Shown one piece after another: positions 35,390 to 43,313 of a stretch of DNA of 64,000 nucleotides. Source of the stretch: Alphaproteobacteria bacterium. GTDB lineage: Bacteria > Pseudomonadota > Alphaproteobacteria > Caulobacterales > Maricaulaceae. The DNA is taken from contig WGOD01000002.1 in the NCBI GenBank assembly GCA_016124205.1, forward strand, positions 1-64,000. The letters run 5' to 3'. The notes beneath the pieces are model-generated. The model worked only from the letters and a program-made list of their open reading frames with translations. It did no database searches and had not been told where the DNA came from. The position numbers were made by a program, and so were the translations under genes. Position 1 is the first letter of the stretch; each line of letters begins with the position of its first letter.

Positions 35390-35863
35390 ATGAGCGATTT
35401 CGACGGCTGGGACCTGCCCGATCCCTTCATCCTGCGGATCACAGCGGGCGAAGCCGATCTCGACGAGTTCGGTCACGTCAACAATGCGCGCTATCTCGTC
35501 TGGGCGCACGAGACCGCCTGGGCGCAATGGGAGGATCACTTCCCGCAGCACCCGCGCACGCAATTCGCCGAGTGGGATTACGGCATGGCGATCATCCGGT
35601 CGGAGTGCGACTATCTGGGCCATCTGCGCACCGGCGATGCGATCGACTGCGCAGTGTGGATCTCGAAATCGGATGGCAAGCTGCGTGCCGAACGGCGCTA
35701 TCAGTTCCGCCGCGTCAGCGATGGCACGACAGTGTTCCGCGCGCGGATGGATCTGGTCTGCTTCAAACTGACCAGCGGCCGCCCGACGCGCATGTCTCCC
35801 AAGCTTGCCGAACATTACAGCGTGAAGCCCTCCGTCGCCGCTGCGCTGATGACGGAAAGTTAA
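35390..35863 (+). CDS. Acyl-CoA thioesterase (4HBT hot-dog fold)
   Basis: A 157-residue cytoplasmic hot-dog protein of the YbgC/4-hydroxybenzoyl-CoA thioesterase type. The signature ADLDEFGHVNNARYLVWAHE (about 22-41) includes the catalytic Asp-Phe-Gly-His-Val-Asn-Asn motif. The MAIIRSECDYLGHLRTGD segment is the second family motif. The substrate is unknown. AAGGGAG precedes the start at 35390; a longer frame upstream has no ribosome site. It stands alone before the M28 peptidase gene. Confidence 0.9.
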   Translation: MSDFDGWDLPDPFILRITAGEADLDEFGHVNNARYLVWAHETAWAQWEDHFPQHPRTQFAEWDYGMAIIRSECDYLGHLRTGDAIDCAVWISKSDGKLRAERRYQFRRVSDGTTVFRARMDLVCFKLTSGRPTRMSPKLAEHYSVKPSVAAALMTES

Positions 35864-35933
35864 AGCACCGCAACATTGCCCGTTGCCGCATGCTGCCTAT
35901 AGTCCGCCGGTCTGAATTCATCCGGGGAGTGGC

Positions 35934-37637
35934 ATGTTCGATTTCCGTTACGCAGCGCTGGCTGCGGTTCTTGGTGTTGCGGCCTGCGGCGATGCGACCG
36001 TCGATGTCAGCTCGTCCGATACCGGCGACGAGACCCGCGCCGACATCGTGGCCGACAATGGCAGCGTTGATCTGCCGAACATCTCGCCGGACGCGATCGA
36101 GGCGCATATCCGCTTCCTGTCGACCGACCTGATGGGCGGTCGCGACGCCGGTTCGCAGCAATACATGCTCGCCGCGCACTATGTGGCCACGCAGATGCGG
36201 CTGATCGGCCTGGAGCCGGCCGGGGACGAGGACGGCTATTTCGCGATGGTGCCGTTCCAGCGGATGAGCTCCAACCCGGAGAGCACGCGGTTTTCTGTCG
36301 GCGGCACCGAATACACGCACGGTCAGGACATTTTCATCAGCCCGAACCCGATCCTCGACGATGCCGACGTCACCGCCGAGCTGGTCTTTGTGGGCTATGG
36401 CCTGTCACTGCCCCATCACGGCTATGACGACTATGAAGGCGTCGATGTGAACGGCCGGATCGTCGTCGTTCTGGGTGGCGCGCCGGAAGGCGTGATGCCC
36501 AGCGACGAGCGTTCGCACCAGCTGCGCGGTTCGACCAAGCGCGACTATGCCGCCCAGCATGGCGCGGTCGGCATGATCACGATCTCCGGTGCCAATTCCG
36601 AACAATTCGCCGGTTTTGCCAGCCGCGGCGTGGGCCATGCCAATGTCGCGATCGGACCTTCCGGCGCCGAACGCAATTACGAACAGCTTCAGGTCAATGC
36701 GACGGTGTCGTCCGATGTCGCCGCCGCCCTGTTTGCCGATGCCCCGATGACGCTGGAGGAGGCGACCGCGGCGCTGGCCGACGGACCGCAGAGCTTCGCC
36801 CTCAACCAGTCCGCCACGATCGCCGTGCGCACCGACCGCGAACTCTATGAAGAGCCGAATGTCGTCGGCATGTTGCCGGGCACGGACGCGGACCTCTCGG
36901 ACGAATACGTCGTCCTGACCGCGCACCTCGACCATATCGGGACGTTCACGGAGAACGCCTTCGTCAATTCCGGTTGCCGCAGCGCGACGCCGGAAGACAA
37001 TGTCTGCAATGGCGCGGTCGACAATGCGTCGGGCGTGTCGATCATGCTCGAAACCGCGCGGACCTTCGTGGAACTCGGCGCGCCGCGCCGCTCGGTCGTC
37101 TTCGTCGCGCTCGCGGCGGAGGAAAAGGGCCTCCTCGGTTCGGAATACTTCGCCCAGAACCCGACCGTGCCGCAGGACGACATCATCGCGAACGTCAATC
37201 TCGACATGCCGGTGATCGTCTATGAATTCTCCGACGTGATCGCCTTCGGTGCGGAGCGGTCCGAGCTCGGCCCGATCGCCGCGCGCGCCGCGTCGCAGCT
37301 CGACGTGACGGTCAGCGAGGACCCGATCCCGGAGCAGAACCTCTTCATCCGCTCGGACCACTACAATTTCGTGCGCCAGGGCATCCCGTCCCTCTTCCTG
37401 ATGACGGGCTTCTCCTCGCCGGATCCGCGCTGGGATCAGGGCGAAGGCTTCATGGGCTTCCTCAACACGAATTATCACCGTGTGTCGGACTCCGTGGATC
37501 TCGACCTGCTCTACGACCAGGCCGCGAAATTCGCGGACATCAATTTCGTGATCGCCCGCGAGATCGCGAATGCCGACGAACGCCCGCAATGGAATGAGGG
37601 CGACTTCTTCGGCGAGTATTTCGGCGCCGACCGCTAG
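35934..37637 (+). CDS. M28 family metallopeptidase lipoprotein
   Basis: A 567-residue exported zinc peptidase. The lipobox ends VAAC (Cys 18), so it is a lipoprotein. A PA-like insert (about 130-270) precedes the catalytic domain. Zinc ligands visible are H331 (LTAHLDHIG), D363 (GAVDNASG), E396 and E397 (AAEEKG), a later NLD and a final YHRVSD histidine. The family trims amino acids from peptides. It is one of two M28 peptidases in the window (see 52375-53340) and has no close operon partner. Confidence 0.92.
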   Translation: MFDFRYAALAAVLGVAACGDATVDVSSSDTGDETRADIVADNGSVDLPNISPDAIEAHIRFLSTDLMGGRDAGSQQYMLAAHYVATQMRLIGLEPAGDEDGYFAMVPFQRMSSNPESTRFSVGGTEYTHGQDIFISPNPILDDADVTAELVFVGYGLSLPHHGYDDYEGVDVNGRIVVVLGGAPEGVMPSDERSHQLRGSTKRDYAAQHGAVGMITISGANSEQFAGFASRGVGHANVAIGPSGAERNYEQLQVNATVSSDVAAALFADAPMTLEEATAALADGPQSFALNQSATIAVRTDRELYEEPNVVGMLPGTDADLSDEYVVLTAHLDHIGTFTENAFVNSGCRSATPEDNVCNGAVDNASGVSIMLETARTFVELGAPRRSVVFVALAAEEKGLLGSEYFAQNPTVPQDDIIANVNLDMPVIVYEFSDVIAFGAERSELGPIAARAASQLDVTVSEDPIPEQNLFIRSDHYNFVRQGIPSLFLMTGFSSPDPRWDQGEGFMGFLNTNYHRVSDSVDLDLLYDQAAKFADINFVIAREIANADERPQWNEGDFFGEYFGADR

Positions 37638-37715
37638 ACCGGTCTGCAAGCCAAAGCTGAGTGTTTCGGGGCGTGCGGTGTTTCCATTACCGCGCGCCCC
37701 GATTATATCGGGGCC

Positions 37716-38570
37716 ATGACCGCCGACGGAAACGTGATGAATCTCGCCTACGACCTCGACGACAACGACGCCCAGCCCCAGCGCGACGGACGGATCAAGA
37801 TCCACGACGCGGCCGGGTTCGAAGGCATGCGCAAGGCGGGCCGCGCGGCGGCGGAAACGCTTGATTACATTGCGCCTTACGTCGAACCGGGCGTGACGAC
37901 GGAAGAGCTCGACGAGCGCATCCGTAAATTCATGATTTCCAAGGGCGGCGTGCCGGCGACGCTCGGCTATCGCGGCTATACCAAGTCCAGCTGCACCTCG
38001 ATCAATCACGTCGTCTGCCACGGCATTCCGGGGCCGAAACCCCTGAAGGACGGCGACATCGTCAATATCGACGTGACCATCATCCTCGATGGCTGGCATG
38101 GCGACACGAGCCGCATGTTCATTGCCGGCGAGCCGAAGCGGAAAGCCGAGCGGCTGATCGAAGTCACCTATGAAGCCATGATGATGGGGATCGAAGCGGT
38201 CCGCCCCGGCGTGACGCTCGGCGAGATCGGCTCGATCATCCAGAAACATGCCGAAGACAACCGGTATGGCGTGGTGCGCGACTTCTGCGGCCACGGGCTC
38301 GGCCGCCTGTTCCACGACGAGCCGAACGTGCTGCATTACGGCGAGCCGGGCGAAGGCCCCGTGCTGGAAGCCGGCATGTTCTTCACCATCGAGCCGATGC
38401 TCAATCTGGGCCGGCCGGACGTGAAAATCCTGTCCGACGGCTGGACCGCCGTGACGCGCGACAAGTCGCTGTCGGCGCAGTTCGAACACTCGATCGGCGT
38501 GACCGAAACGGGTGTCGAGATCTTCACGAAATCCCCCGCCGGGCTCGACCGCCCGCCCTACAAGGTCTGA
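37716..38570 (+). CDS. map: Methionine aminopeptidase, type I
   Basis: A 284-residue enzyme that removes the initiator Met. The five metal ligands are in DVTIILDGWHGD (two Asp), HGLGRLFHDEP (His), FTIEPML (Glu) and AQFEHS (Glu). Length exceeds E. coli Map by about 20 residues of acidic N-terminal tail (DLDDNDAQPQ). A later start (37737, MNLAYD) is possible. It is followed by radC with 14 bases between, so the two may share a transcript. Confidence 0.95.
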   Translation: MTADGNVMNLAYDLDDNDAQPQRDGRIKIHDAAGFEGMRKAGRAAAETLDYIAPYVEPGVTTEELDERIRKFMISKGGVPATLGYRGYTKSSCTSINHVVCHGIPGPKPLKDGDIVNIDVTIILDGWHGDTSRMFIAGEPKRKAERLIEVTYEAMMMGIEAVRPGVTLGEIGSIIQKHAEDNRYGVVRDFCGHGLGRLFHDEPNVLHYGEPGEGPVLEAGMFFTIEPMLNLGRPDVKILSDGWTAVTRDKSLSAQFEHSIGVTETGVEIFTKSPAGLDRPPYKV

Positions 38571-38584
38571 CGGCGGGCGCGCCC

Positions 38585-39268
38585 ATGGGGGAGGACGCGC
38601 CGCACCATCTCGGCCACCGCGAACGCCTGCGGGAGAAATTCGCCGACGGGCTCGGCGCGGGCCTGCACGATTACGAACTCCTCGAACTTTTCCTGTTCAA
38701 CGCCATTCCGCGCCGCGATGTGAAACCGCTGGCCAAGCAGCTGATCGCCGCCTTCGGCGATCTCGGCGGTGTGGCGGCGGCCCCGGTCGATCAGCTCGAA
38801 GAGATCAAAGGTGTTTCGCGCAAGGTCGCCCTCGACCTGAAACTCCTGCTCGCGATTTCCGGGCGCATGGCGCGCGAAGGCGTGATCGGCAAGCCGGTCG
38901 TGTCGTCCTGGTCGGCGCTGGTGAATTACTGCCGCACGGCGATGCAGCACGCCCGGACGGAGGAATTCCGCGTCCTCTTCCTCGACAAGAAAAACCGGCT
39001 GATCGCCGATGAAGTCCTGTCGAAGGGCACGGTCGACCACACGCCGGTCTATCCGCGCGAAGTGCTGAAGCGCGCCCTGGCGCACGAGGCGAGCGCGCTG
39101 ATCCTCGTGCACAATCACCCGTCCGGTGACCCGACGCCCTCGGGTGCCGATGTGACCATGACCAAGGCGATCGCGGACGCGGCGAAACCCTTCGACATCG
39201 TCCTGCATGATCACCTCGTGATCGGGCGCGAAACCACGGCGAGCTTTCGCACGCTGGGGTTGTTGTAG
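38585..39268 (+). CDS. radC: RadC family JAB1/MPN-domain protein
   Basis: A 227-residue protein with an N-terminal helix-hairpin-helix-like region (about 20-90) and a C-terminal JAMM domain. The motif is HNHPSGDPTPSGAD with the upstream catalytic-site glutamate in EEFRVLFLD. Historically called a DNA repair protein, but that role is disputed and the function of the family is unknown. The start codon is close to the map stop. The C-terminus ends SFRTLGLL as in family members. Confidence 0.93.
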   Translation: MGEDAPHHLGHRERLREKFADGLGAGLHDYELLELFLFNAIPRRDVKPLAKQLIAAFGDLGGVAAAPVDQLEEIKGVSRKVALDLKLLLAISGRMAREGVIGKPVVSSWSALVNYCRTAMQHARTEEFRVLFLDKKNRLIADEVLSKGTVDHTPVYPREVLKRALAHEASALILVHNHPSGDPTPSGADVTMTKAIADAAKPFDIVLHDHLVIGRETTASFRTLGLL

Positions 39269-39309
39269 CCTTTTCTTTGTTCTCTCCCCCTGAATTCTCC
39301 GCCACTTCT

Positions 39310-39443
39310 GAATTCCCCGCGAAAGCGGGGATCTCGACCGGTGCAGGAGCCAAGCGCTCCCGAAGGCGGCGAACAATCTGGCGGAGCCTCATCGCCCAAC
39401 CCGGTCGAGGTCCCGGCTCGCGCTGACGCGCGTCCGGGAATTC
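39310..39443. repeat. Long palindromic intergenic repeat, family D
   Basis: The ends GAATTCCC (39310-39317) and GGGAATTC (39436-39443) are complementary. So are CTCGACCGG (39333-39341) and CCGGTCGAG (39401-39409), and CCCCGC-gaaa-GCGGGG (39315-39330) makes a local hairpin. The element of about 134 bp fills the gap between radC and thrC. No second copy was noticed in the window. Confidence 0.7.
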
Positions 39444-39492
39444 ATCGGAGCGGAGCGATTGCGAGCGAAGCCGGAATCGCGAAGATGCGCGC

Positions 39493-40704
39493 ATGACCTT
39501 CTTCACCCATCTCGAATGTTCCGCGACCGGGCAGCGGTATGACCGTAGCCAGCCGCACAATCTCTCCGAAGCAGGCAAGCCGCTTCTGGCGCGCTACGAC
39601 CTCGAGGCGGCGAAGCCGAAGCTCGACCGTAATGCGATCTGGGCGCGGGGCGGGGGCTTCTGGAAATGGCGCGAAATCCTGCCCGTCGACCGGGACGAGG
39701 ACGTCGTAGCGCTCGGCGAAGTCGATACACCGCCGATCGACGTGCCCGCCACGATGGCCAAATCCGGCGGCACGGGGCGGCTGATCGTGAAGGATGAGGG
39801 CCGCCTGCCGACCGGCAGTTTCAAGGCGCGGGGCCTGGCGCTCGCCGTGGCGATGGCGAAATCCTTCGGCATCACGCGCATGGCGATGCCGACCAATGGC
39901 AATGCCGGGGCGGCGCTGTCGGCCTATGCCAGCCGCGCCGGGATGGAAAGCTGGTGCTTCGCGCCCGCCGACACGCCGGAAGTGAACCTCCGCGAGATCG
40001 CGCTGCATGGCGGGCATGTCTACCGGGTCAATGGCTACATCCACGAATGCGGCGCGCTGGTCGCCGCCGGCAAGGCGGAGATGGGCTGGTTCGACGTCTC
40101 GACCCTGAAGGAGCCCTACCGGATCGAGGGCAAGAAGACGATGGGGCTGGAGCTTGCCGCCCAGCTCGGCTGGCGGCTGCCGGACGCGATCTTCTACCCC
40201 ACCGGCGGGGGCACGGGCCTCATCGGCATGTGGAAGGCGTTCGACGAGATGGAGCGGCTCGGCTGGATCGGATCCGAACGCCCGAAGATGTTCGCGGTCC
40301 AGGCCGAGGGCTGCGCCCCCATCGTGAAAGCCTACGAGGCGGGCGAAGAACACGCCGAGGAATGGAAGAATGCCCAGACCGCCGCCATGGGCATCCGCGT
40401 GCCGAAAGCGATCGGCGATTTCCTGATCCTGCGGGCCGTGCGCGAAAGCGGCGGGGCGGCACTGGCCGTGCCCGAAGCTGCCATCGAGGCGGCGCGCGTC
40501 ACCTGCGGGCGGGAGGACGGTCTCCTCCTCTGCCCGGAAGGCGCGGCGACGCTCGCGGCGTACCAGAAGGCGCTGGCGGACGGGCTGATCGAACGCGATG
40601 CCGAGGCCGTGCTCTACAATTGCGGCTCGGGCCTTAAATACGCGATGCCAGACGCGGCGAAGACGCTGGACAAGGATGCGAAGGTGGATTGGGGGGCGTT
40701 GTGA
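39493..40704 (+). CDS. thrC: Threonine synthase
   Basis: A 403-residue PLP enzyme of threonine synthesis that converts O-phosphohomoserine to threonine. The PLP lysine is K111 in GSFKARG, the phosphate loop is GGGTGLIG (about 236-243), and CGSGLKY near the end is the substrate-end signature. It is the shorter type, about 400 residues, seen in archaea and many alphaproteobacteria. Its TGA overlaps a GTG start of a small frame (see 40701). Confidence 0.9.
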   Translation: MTFFTHLECSATGQRYDRSQPHNLSEAGKPLLARYDLEAAKPKLDRNAIWARGGGFWKWREILPVDRDEDVVALGEVDTPPIDVPATMAKSGGTGRLIVKDEGRLPTGSFKARGLALAVAMAKSFGITRMAMPTNGNAGAALSAYASRAGMESWCFAPADTPEVNLREIALHGGHVYRVNGYIHECGALVAAGKAEMGWFDVSTLKEPYRIEGKKTMGLELAAQLGWRLPDAIFYPTGGGTGLIGMWKAFDEMERLGWIGSERPKMFAVQAEGCAPIVKAYEAGEEHAEEWKNAQTAAMGIRVPKAIGDFLILRAVRESGGAALAVPEAAIEAARVTCGREDGLLLCPEGAATLAAYQKALADGLIERDAEAVLYNCGSGLKYAMPDAAKTLDKDAKVDWGAL

Positions 40705-41024
40705 ATTCGGACGCGCCGGAACGTTTGCAGATTGGTCCGCCGGAGAAAATTAAATTCGATGGACGGCGCTCTTCCTGCTGGGGAATCCCCCTTCGCGCCC
40801 CGACAACACCCGGAGAAATCAGGAGTATCTTACGGGAACTGATTGGCCACCAAGCATGGCAATTATACACGATTACGCACCCGATTGGAGATGTCTCCAA
40901 CATTCGAATTGCGCACGGAACAACCTTGTACCGGTTGCATATCGATCACCTTCACGGAGACGCCAGCCTCATCGGTCCGAAAGCGAAACTTGATCGTCTC
41001 TATCGACGACACCAGAAACATTGA
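40701..41024 (+). CDS. Small hypothetical protein overlapping thrC
   Basis: A 107-residue frame starting with GTG at 40701, overlapping the thrC stop by 4 bases (GTGA). It has no recognisable domain: a mixed basic/hydrophobic sequence with LRELIGHQAWQLY in the middle and a His/Arg-rich tail. Base composition is lower in GC than neighbours. It could be a real but unannotated gene or a chance frame. A second overlapping frame at 40843-41037 is likely noise. Confidence 0.4.
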   Translation: MNSDAPERLQIGPPEKIKFDGRRSSCWGIPLRAPTTPGEIRSILRELIGHQAWQLYTITHPIGDVSNIRIAHGTTLYRLHIDHLHGDASLIGPKAKLDRLYRRHQKH

Positions 41025-41075
41025 ATTCAACATTTGAAGGGTGGCTATCTCCTCCGCACCCGGCCCTTCGGGCTA

Positions 41076-41097
41076 CCCTCTCCCTCAAGGGAGAGGG
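41076..41097. repeat. Short palindromic intergenic repeat
   Basis: CCCTCTCCC (41076-41084) and GGGAGAGGG (41089-41097) form a 9-bp stem with a 4-base loop, of the CCCTCTCCCTCAAGGGAGAG type that is widespread in GC-rich genomes. It lies in the same 300-base gap as two other repeats, between the thrC region and purB. Confidence 0.75.
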
Positions 41098-41112
41098 CTA
41101 GGGTGAGGGGTC

Positions 41113-41167
41113 TTTCCTCCTCGCCCTTCGAGGCTCGCTACGCGAGCACCTCAGGATGAGGAGGAAA
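41113..41167. repeat. Palindromic intergenic repeat, family B, second copy
   Basis: TTTCCTCCTC (41113-41122) pairs with GAGGAGGAAA (41158-41167), and GCTCGC-tac-GCGAGC (41133-41147) makes an inner hairpin. It shares GCCCTTCGAG and CTCAGGA words with 22894-23008, so both belong to one family. Confidence 0.75.
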
Positions 41168-41185
41168 ACTCTCGTTCTCTAAATC

Positions 41186-41251
41186 GTCATTCCCGCGAAG
41201 GCGGGAATCCAGAACTACGGTGAAGCTGGACCCCCGCCTGCGCGGGGGTGA
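41186..41251. repeat. Double-hairpin intergenic repeat, family A, copy 2
   Basis: ATTCCCGC-gaag-GCGGGAAT (41189-41208) and CCCCCGC-ctgc-GCGGGGG (41231-41248) are bracketed by GTCAT and a matching GTGAC end. Layout and length (66 bp) match copy 1 at 31029-31095. Confidence 0.75.
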
Positions 41252-41328
41252 CGGAGGGGAGGTCTTGACCAATCCCCCTGCCCGTCCCAAACCGCGCCCA
41301 TCCCAAGACGTGTGAGGATGAGGCGCCG

Positions 41329-42633
41329 ATGATCCCCCGCTATACCCGCCCGGAAATGGCCGACATCTGGTCACCGGAGACGAAATACCGGATCTGGTTC
41401 GAGATCGAGGCGCACGCCACCGACAAGCTGGCCGAGCTGGGCGTGGTGCCCGAGAGCGCCGCGAAAGCGGTGTGGAAGGCCAAGGACGCCGAGTTCGACA
41501 TTGCCCGCATCGACGAGATCGAGGCGGAGGTGAAGCATGACGTCATCGCCTTCCTGACGCATCTGGGCGAGATCGTCGGCGAGGACGCGCGCTTCGTGCA
41601 CCAGGGGCTGACGAGCAGCGACGTGCTCGACACCTGCCTCGCGGTGCAGATGAAGCGCAGCGCGGACCTGCTCCTTGAGGGCATGGACCGGGTGCTGGCG
41701 GCGCTCAAAGCCCGCGCCATGGAGCACAAGCACACGATCTGCATCGGGCGCAGCCACGGCATCCATGCCGAGCCGACGACGATGGGGCTGAAATTCGCGC
41801 GCTTCTACGCCGAGTTCGCCCGCGGGCGGGATCGCCTCGTGCGGGCGCGCGACGAGATCGCGACCTGCGCCATTTCCGGTGCCATCGGGACGTTCGCGAA
41901 TGTCGATCCGGCGGTCGAGGAACATGTCGCCGAGAAGTTGGGTCTGAGCGTCGAGCCGATTTCGACCCAGGTCATTCCGCGCGACCGGCATGCGAATTAT
42001 TTCGCGGCGCTCGGCCTCATCGCCTCGGCGATCGAGAATATCGCCATCGAGGTCCGCCACCTGCAGCGCAGCGAAGTGCGTGAGGCGCAGGAGTATTTCT
42101 CGCCGGGGCAGAAGGGCTCGTCCGCCATGCCCCACAAGCGCAACCCGATCCTGACGGAAAACCTGACCGGTCTCGCGCGCCTCGTGCGCTCGGCGGTGAT
42201 CCCGGCGATGGAGAATGTCGCGCTGTGGCATGAGCGGGACATCTCCCACTCCTCCGTGGAACGCGGCATCGGGCCGGACGCGAACATCCATCTCGATTTC
42301 GCCCTGCACCGCACGGCCGGGATGATCGAGAAGCTGATCGTCCATCCCGAGCGCTGCCGGGAAAATCTCAACGCCTTTGGCGGCATCCACAATTCCCAGC
42401 GCGTGTTGCTGGCGCTGACGCAGGCTGGTGCCTCGCGTGAGGAAAGCTATCGGCTCGTTCAGCGCAACGGCATGAAGACCTGGGATGAGGGCGGCATGCT
42501 GGTCGATCACCTCAAGGCCGACACCGACGTGACGGCGCGCCTGTCGAACGACCAGATCGAAGCCTGCTTCGACGACGCCTATCACCTGAAGCATGTCGAC
42601 ACGATCTTCGGCCGCGTGTTCGCCAATGGCTGA
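41329..42633 (+). CDS. purB: Adenylosuccinate lyase
   Basis: A 434-residue enzyme acting twice in purine synthesis (SAICAR to AICAR, adenylosuccinate to AMP). It has the fumarase/aspartase superfamily signature GSSAMPHKRNPI with the catalytic Ser. The catalytic His is in TSSDVLDT/GRSHGIHAEP. Length is family-normal. It starts 76 bases after the last repeat and overlaps the NTF2-like gene by 8 bases. Confidence 0.95.
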   Translation: MIPRYTRPEMADIWSPETKYRIWFEIEAHATDKLAELGVVPESAAKAVWKAKDAEFDIARIDEIEAEVKHDVIAFLTHLGEIVGEDARFVHQGLTSSDVLDTCLAVQMKRSADLLLEGMDRVLAALKARAMEHKHTICIGRSHGIHAEPTTMGLKFARFYAEFARGRDRLVRARDEIATCAISGAIGTFANVDPAVEEHVAEKLGLSVEPISTQVIPRDRHANYFAALGLIASAIENIAIEVRHLQRSEVREAQEYFSPGQKGSSAMPHKRNPILTENLTGLARLVRSAVIPAMENVALWHERDISHSSVERGIGPDANIHLDFALHRTAGMIEKLIVHPERCRENLNAFGGIHNSQRVLLALTQAGASREESYRLVQRNGMKTWDEGGMLVDHLKADTDVTARLSNDQIEACFDDAYHLKHVDTIFGRVFANG

Positions 42634-43084
42634 ACACACGGCGGACGCCGAGCAAATTCACGAACTGATCCTGGAGGCCTATCGCATGGTCTCCGGCCCC
42701 GCCGGGCCGCGCGACTGGAGCCGGCAGGACGCCGTCTTCCATGAAGACAGCCGCCAGATCCGCACCGGGGTGAATCCGGACGGGTCGATGTGGATGCGGA
42801 CGATGAGCCGTGAGGAATATCGGGTCGATACCGAGCCCTTCTTCGCCGCCAATGATTTTTACGAAGTCGAGCTCGCCTGCGAGATCCGCGTCTTCGGGAA
42901 CATCGCCCACGCCTGGAGCCAGTACGAGGCCCGCACGGGTCTGGACGACGTCGTGCCCGAACGTCGCGGCATCAACTCGATCCAGTTCCTGAAAGGCCCG
43001 GACGGGACCTGGTCGATCATCCACATGATCTGGGACAATGAGCGCGATGGCGTCGCCCTGCCCGTATCAGTTCAGCAATTCTGA
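42626..43084 (+). CDS. NTF2-like/SnoaL-type protein
   Basis: A 152-residue single alpha+beta cone protein of the NTF2-like superfamily (SnoaL/DUF4440 style): AYRMVSGPAGPRDW, YEARTGLDD and SIQFLKGPDGTWSIIHMIW are typical strands. Function unknown; ligand-binding or enzyme. It overlaps the purB stop by 8 bases. The ATG at 42626 is chosen over an upstream one inside purB. Confidence 0.75.
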   Translation: MAEHTADAEQIHELILEAYRMVSGPAGPRDWSRQDAVFHEDSRQIRTGVNPDGSMWMRTMSREEYRVDTEPFFAANDFYEVELACEIRVFGNIAHAWSQYEARTGLDDVVPERRGINSIQFLKGPDGTWSIIHMIWDNERDGVALPVSVQQF

Positions 43085-43313
43085 TCTGTCCGTCGGGCCG
43101 CCGGTTCCGGGAAATCTTCCGCGCCCTGCACGGTCTTCCCGAAGCTGATTTCGACGAAACGAACAGGTGCGCCTGAAAGCGCGCGCCAACGCATGTTTCC
43201 TGCCCGGGTTCCGTTAGAACTGCGATTTTATTTCTGCAGCCGGACGCCGGAACTTCGCCCCACCGTGCCGAATTGCCTTTGGTAAGCAAAGGCTTCCCAC
43301 GGAGGCGCGACAC

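Noticed and set aside
36405-38489. 694-codon frame on the minus strand
   Set aside because: Antisense to the M28 peptidase and map. Low-complexity His/Arg/Asp product, no motif.
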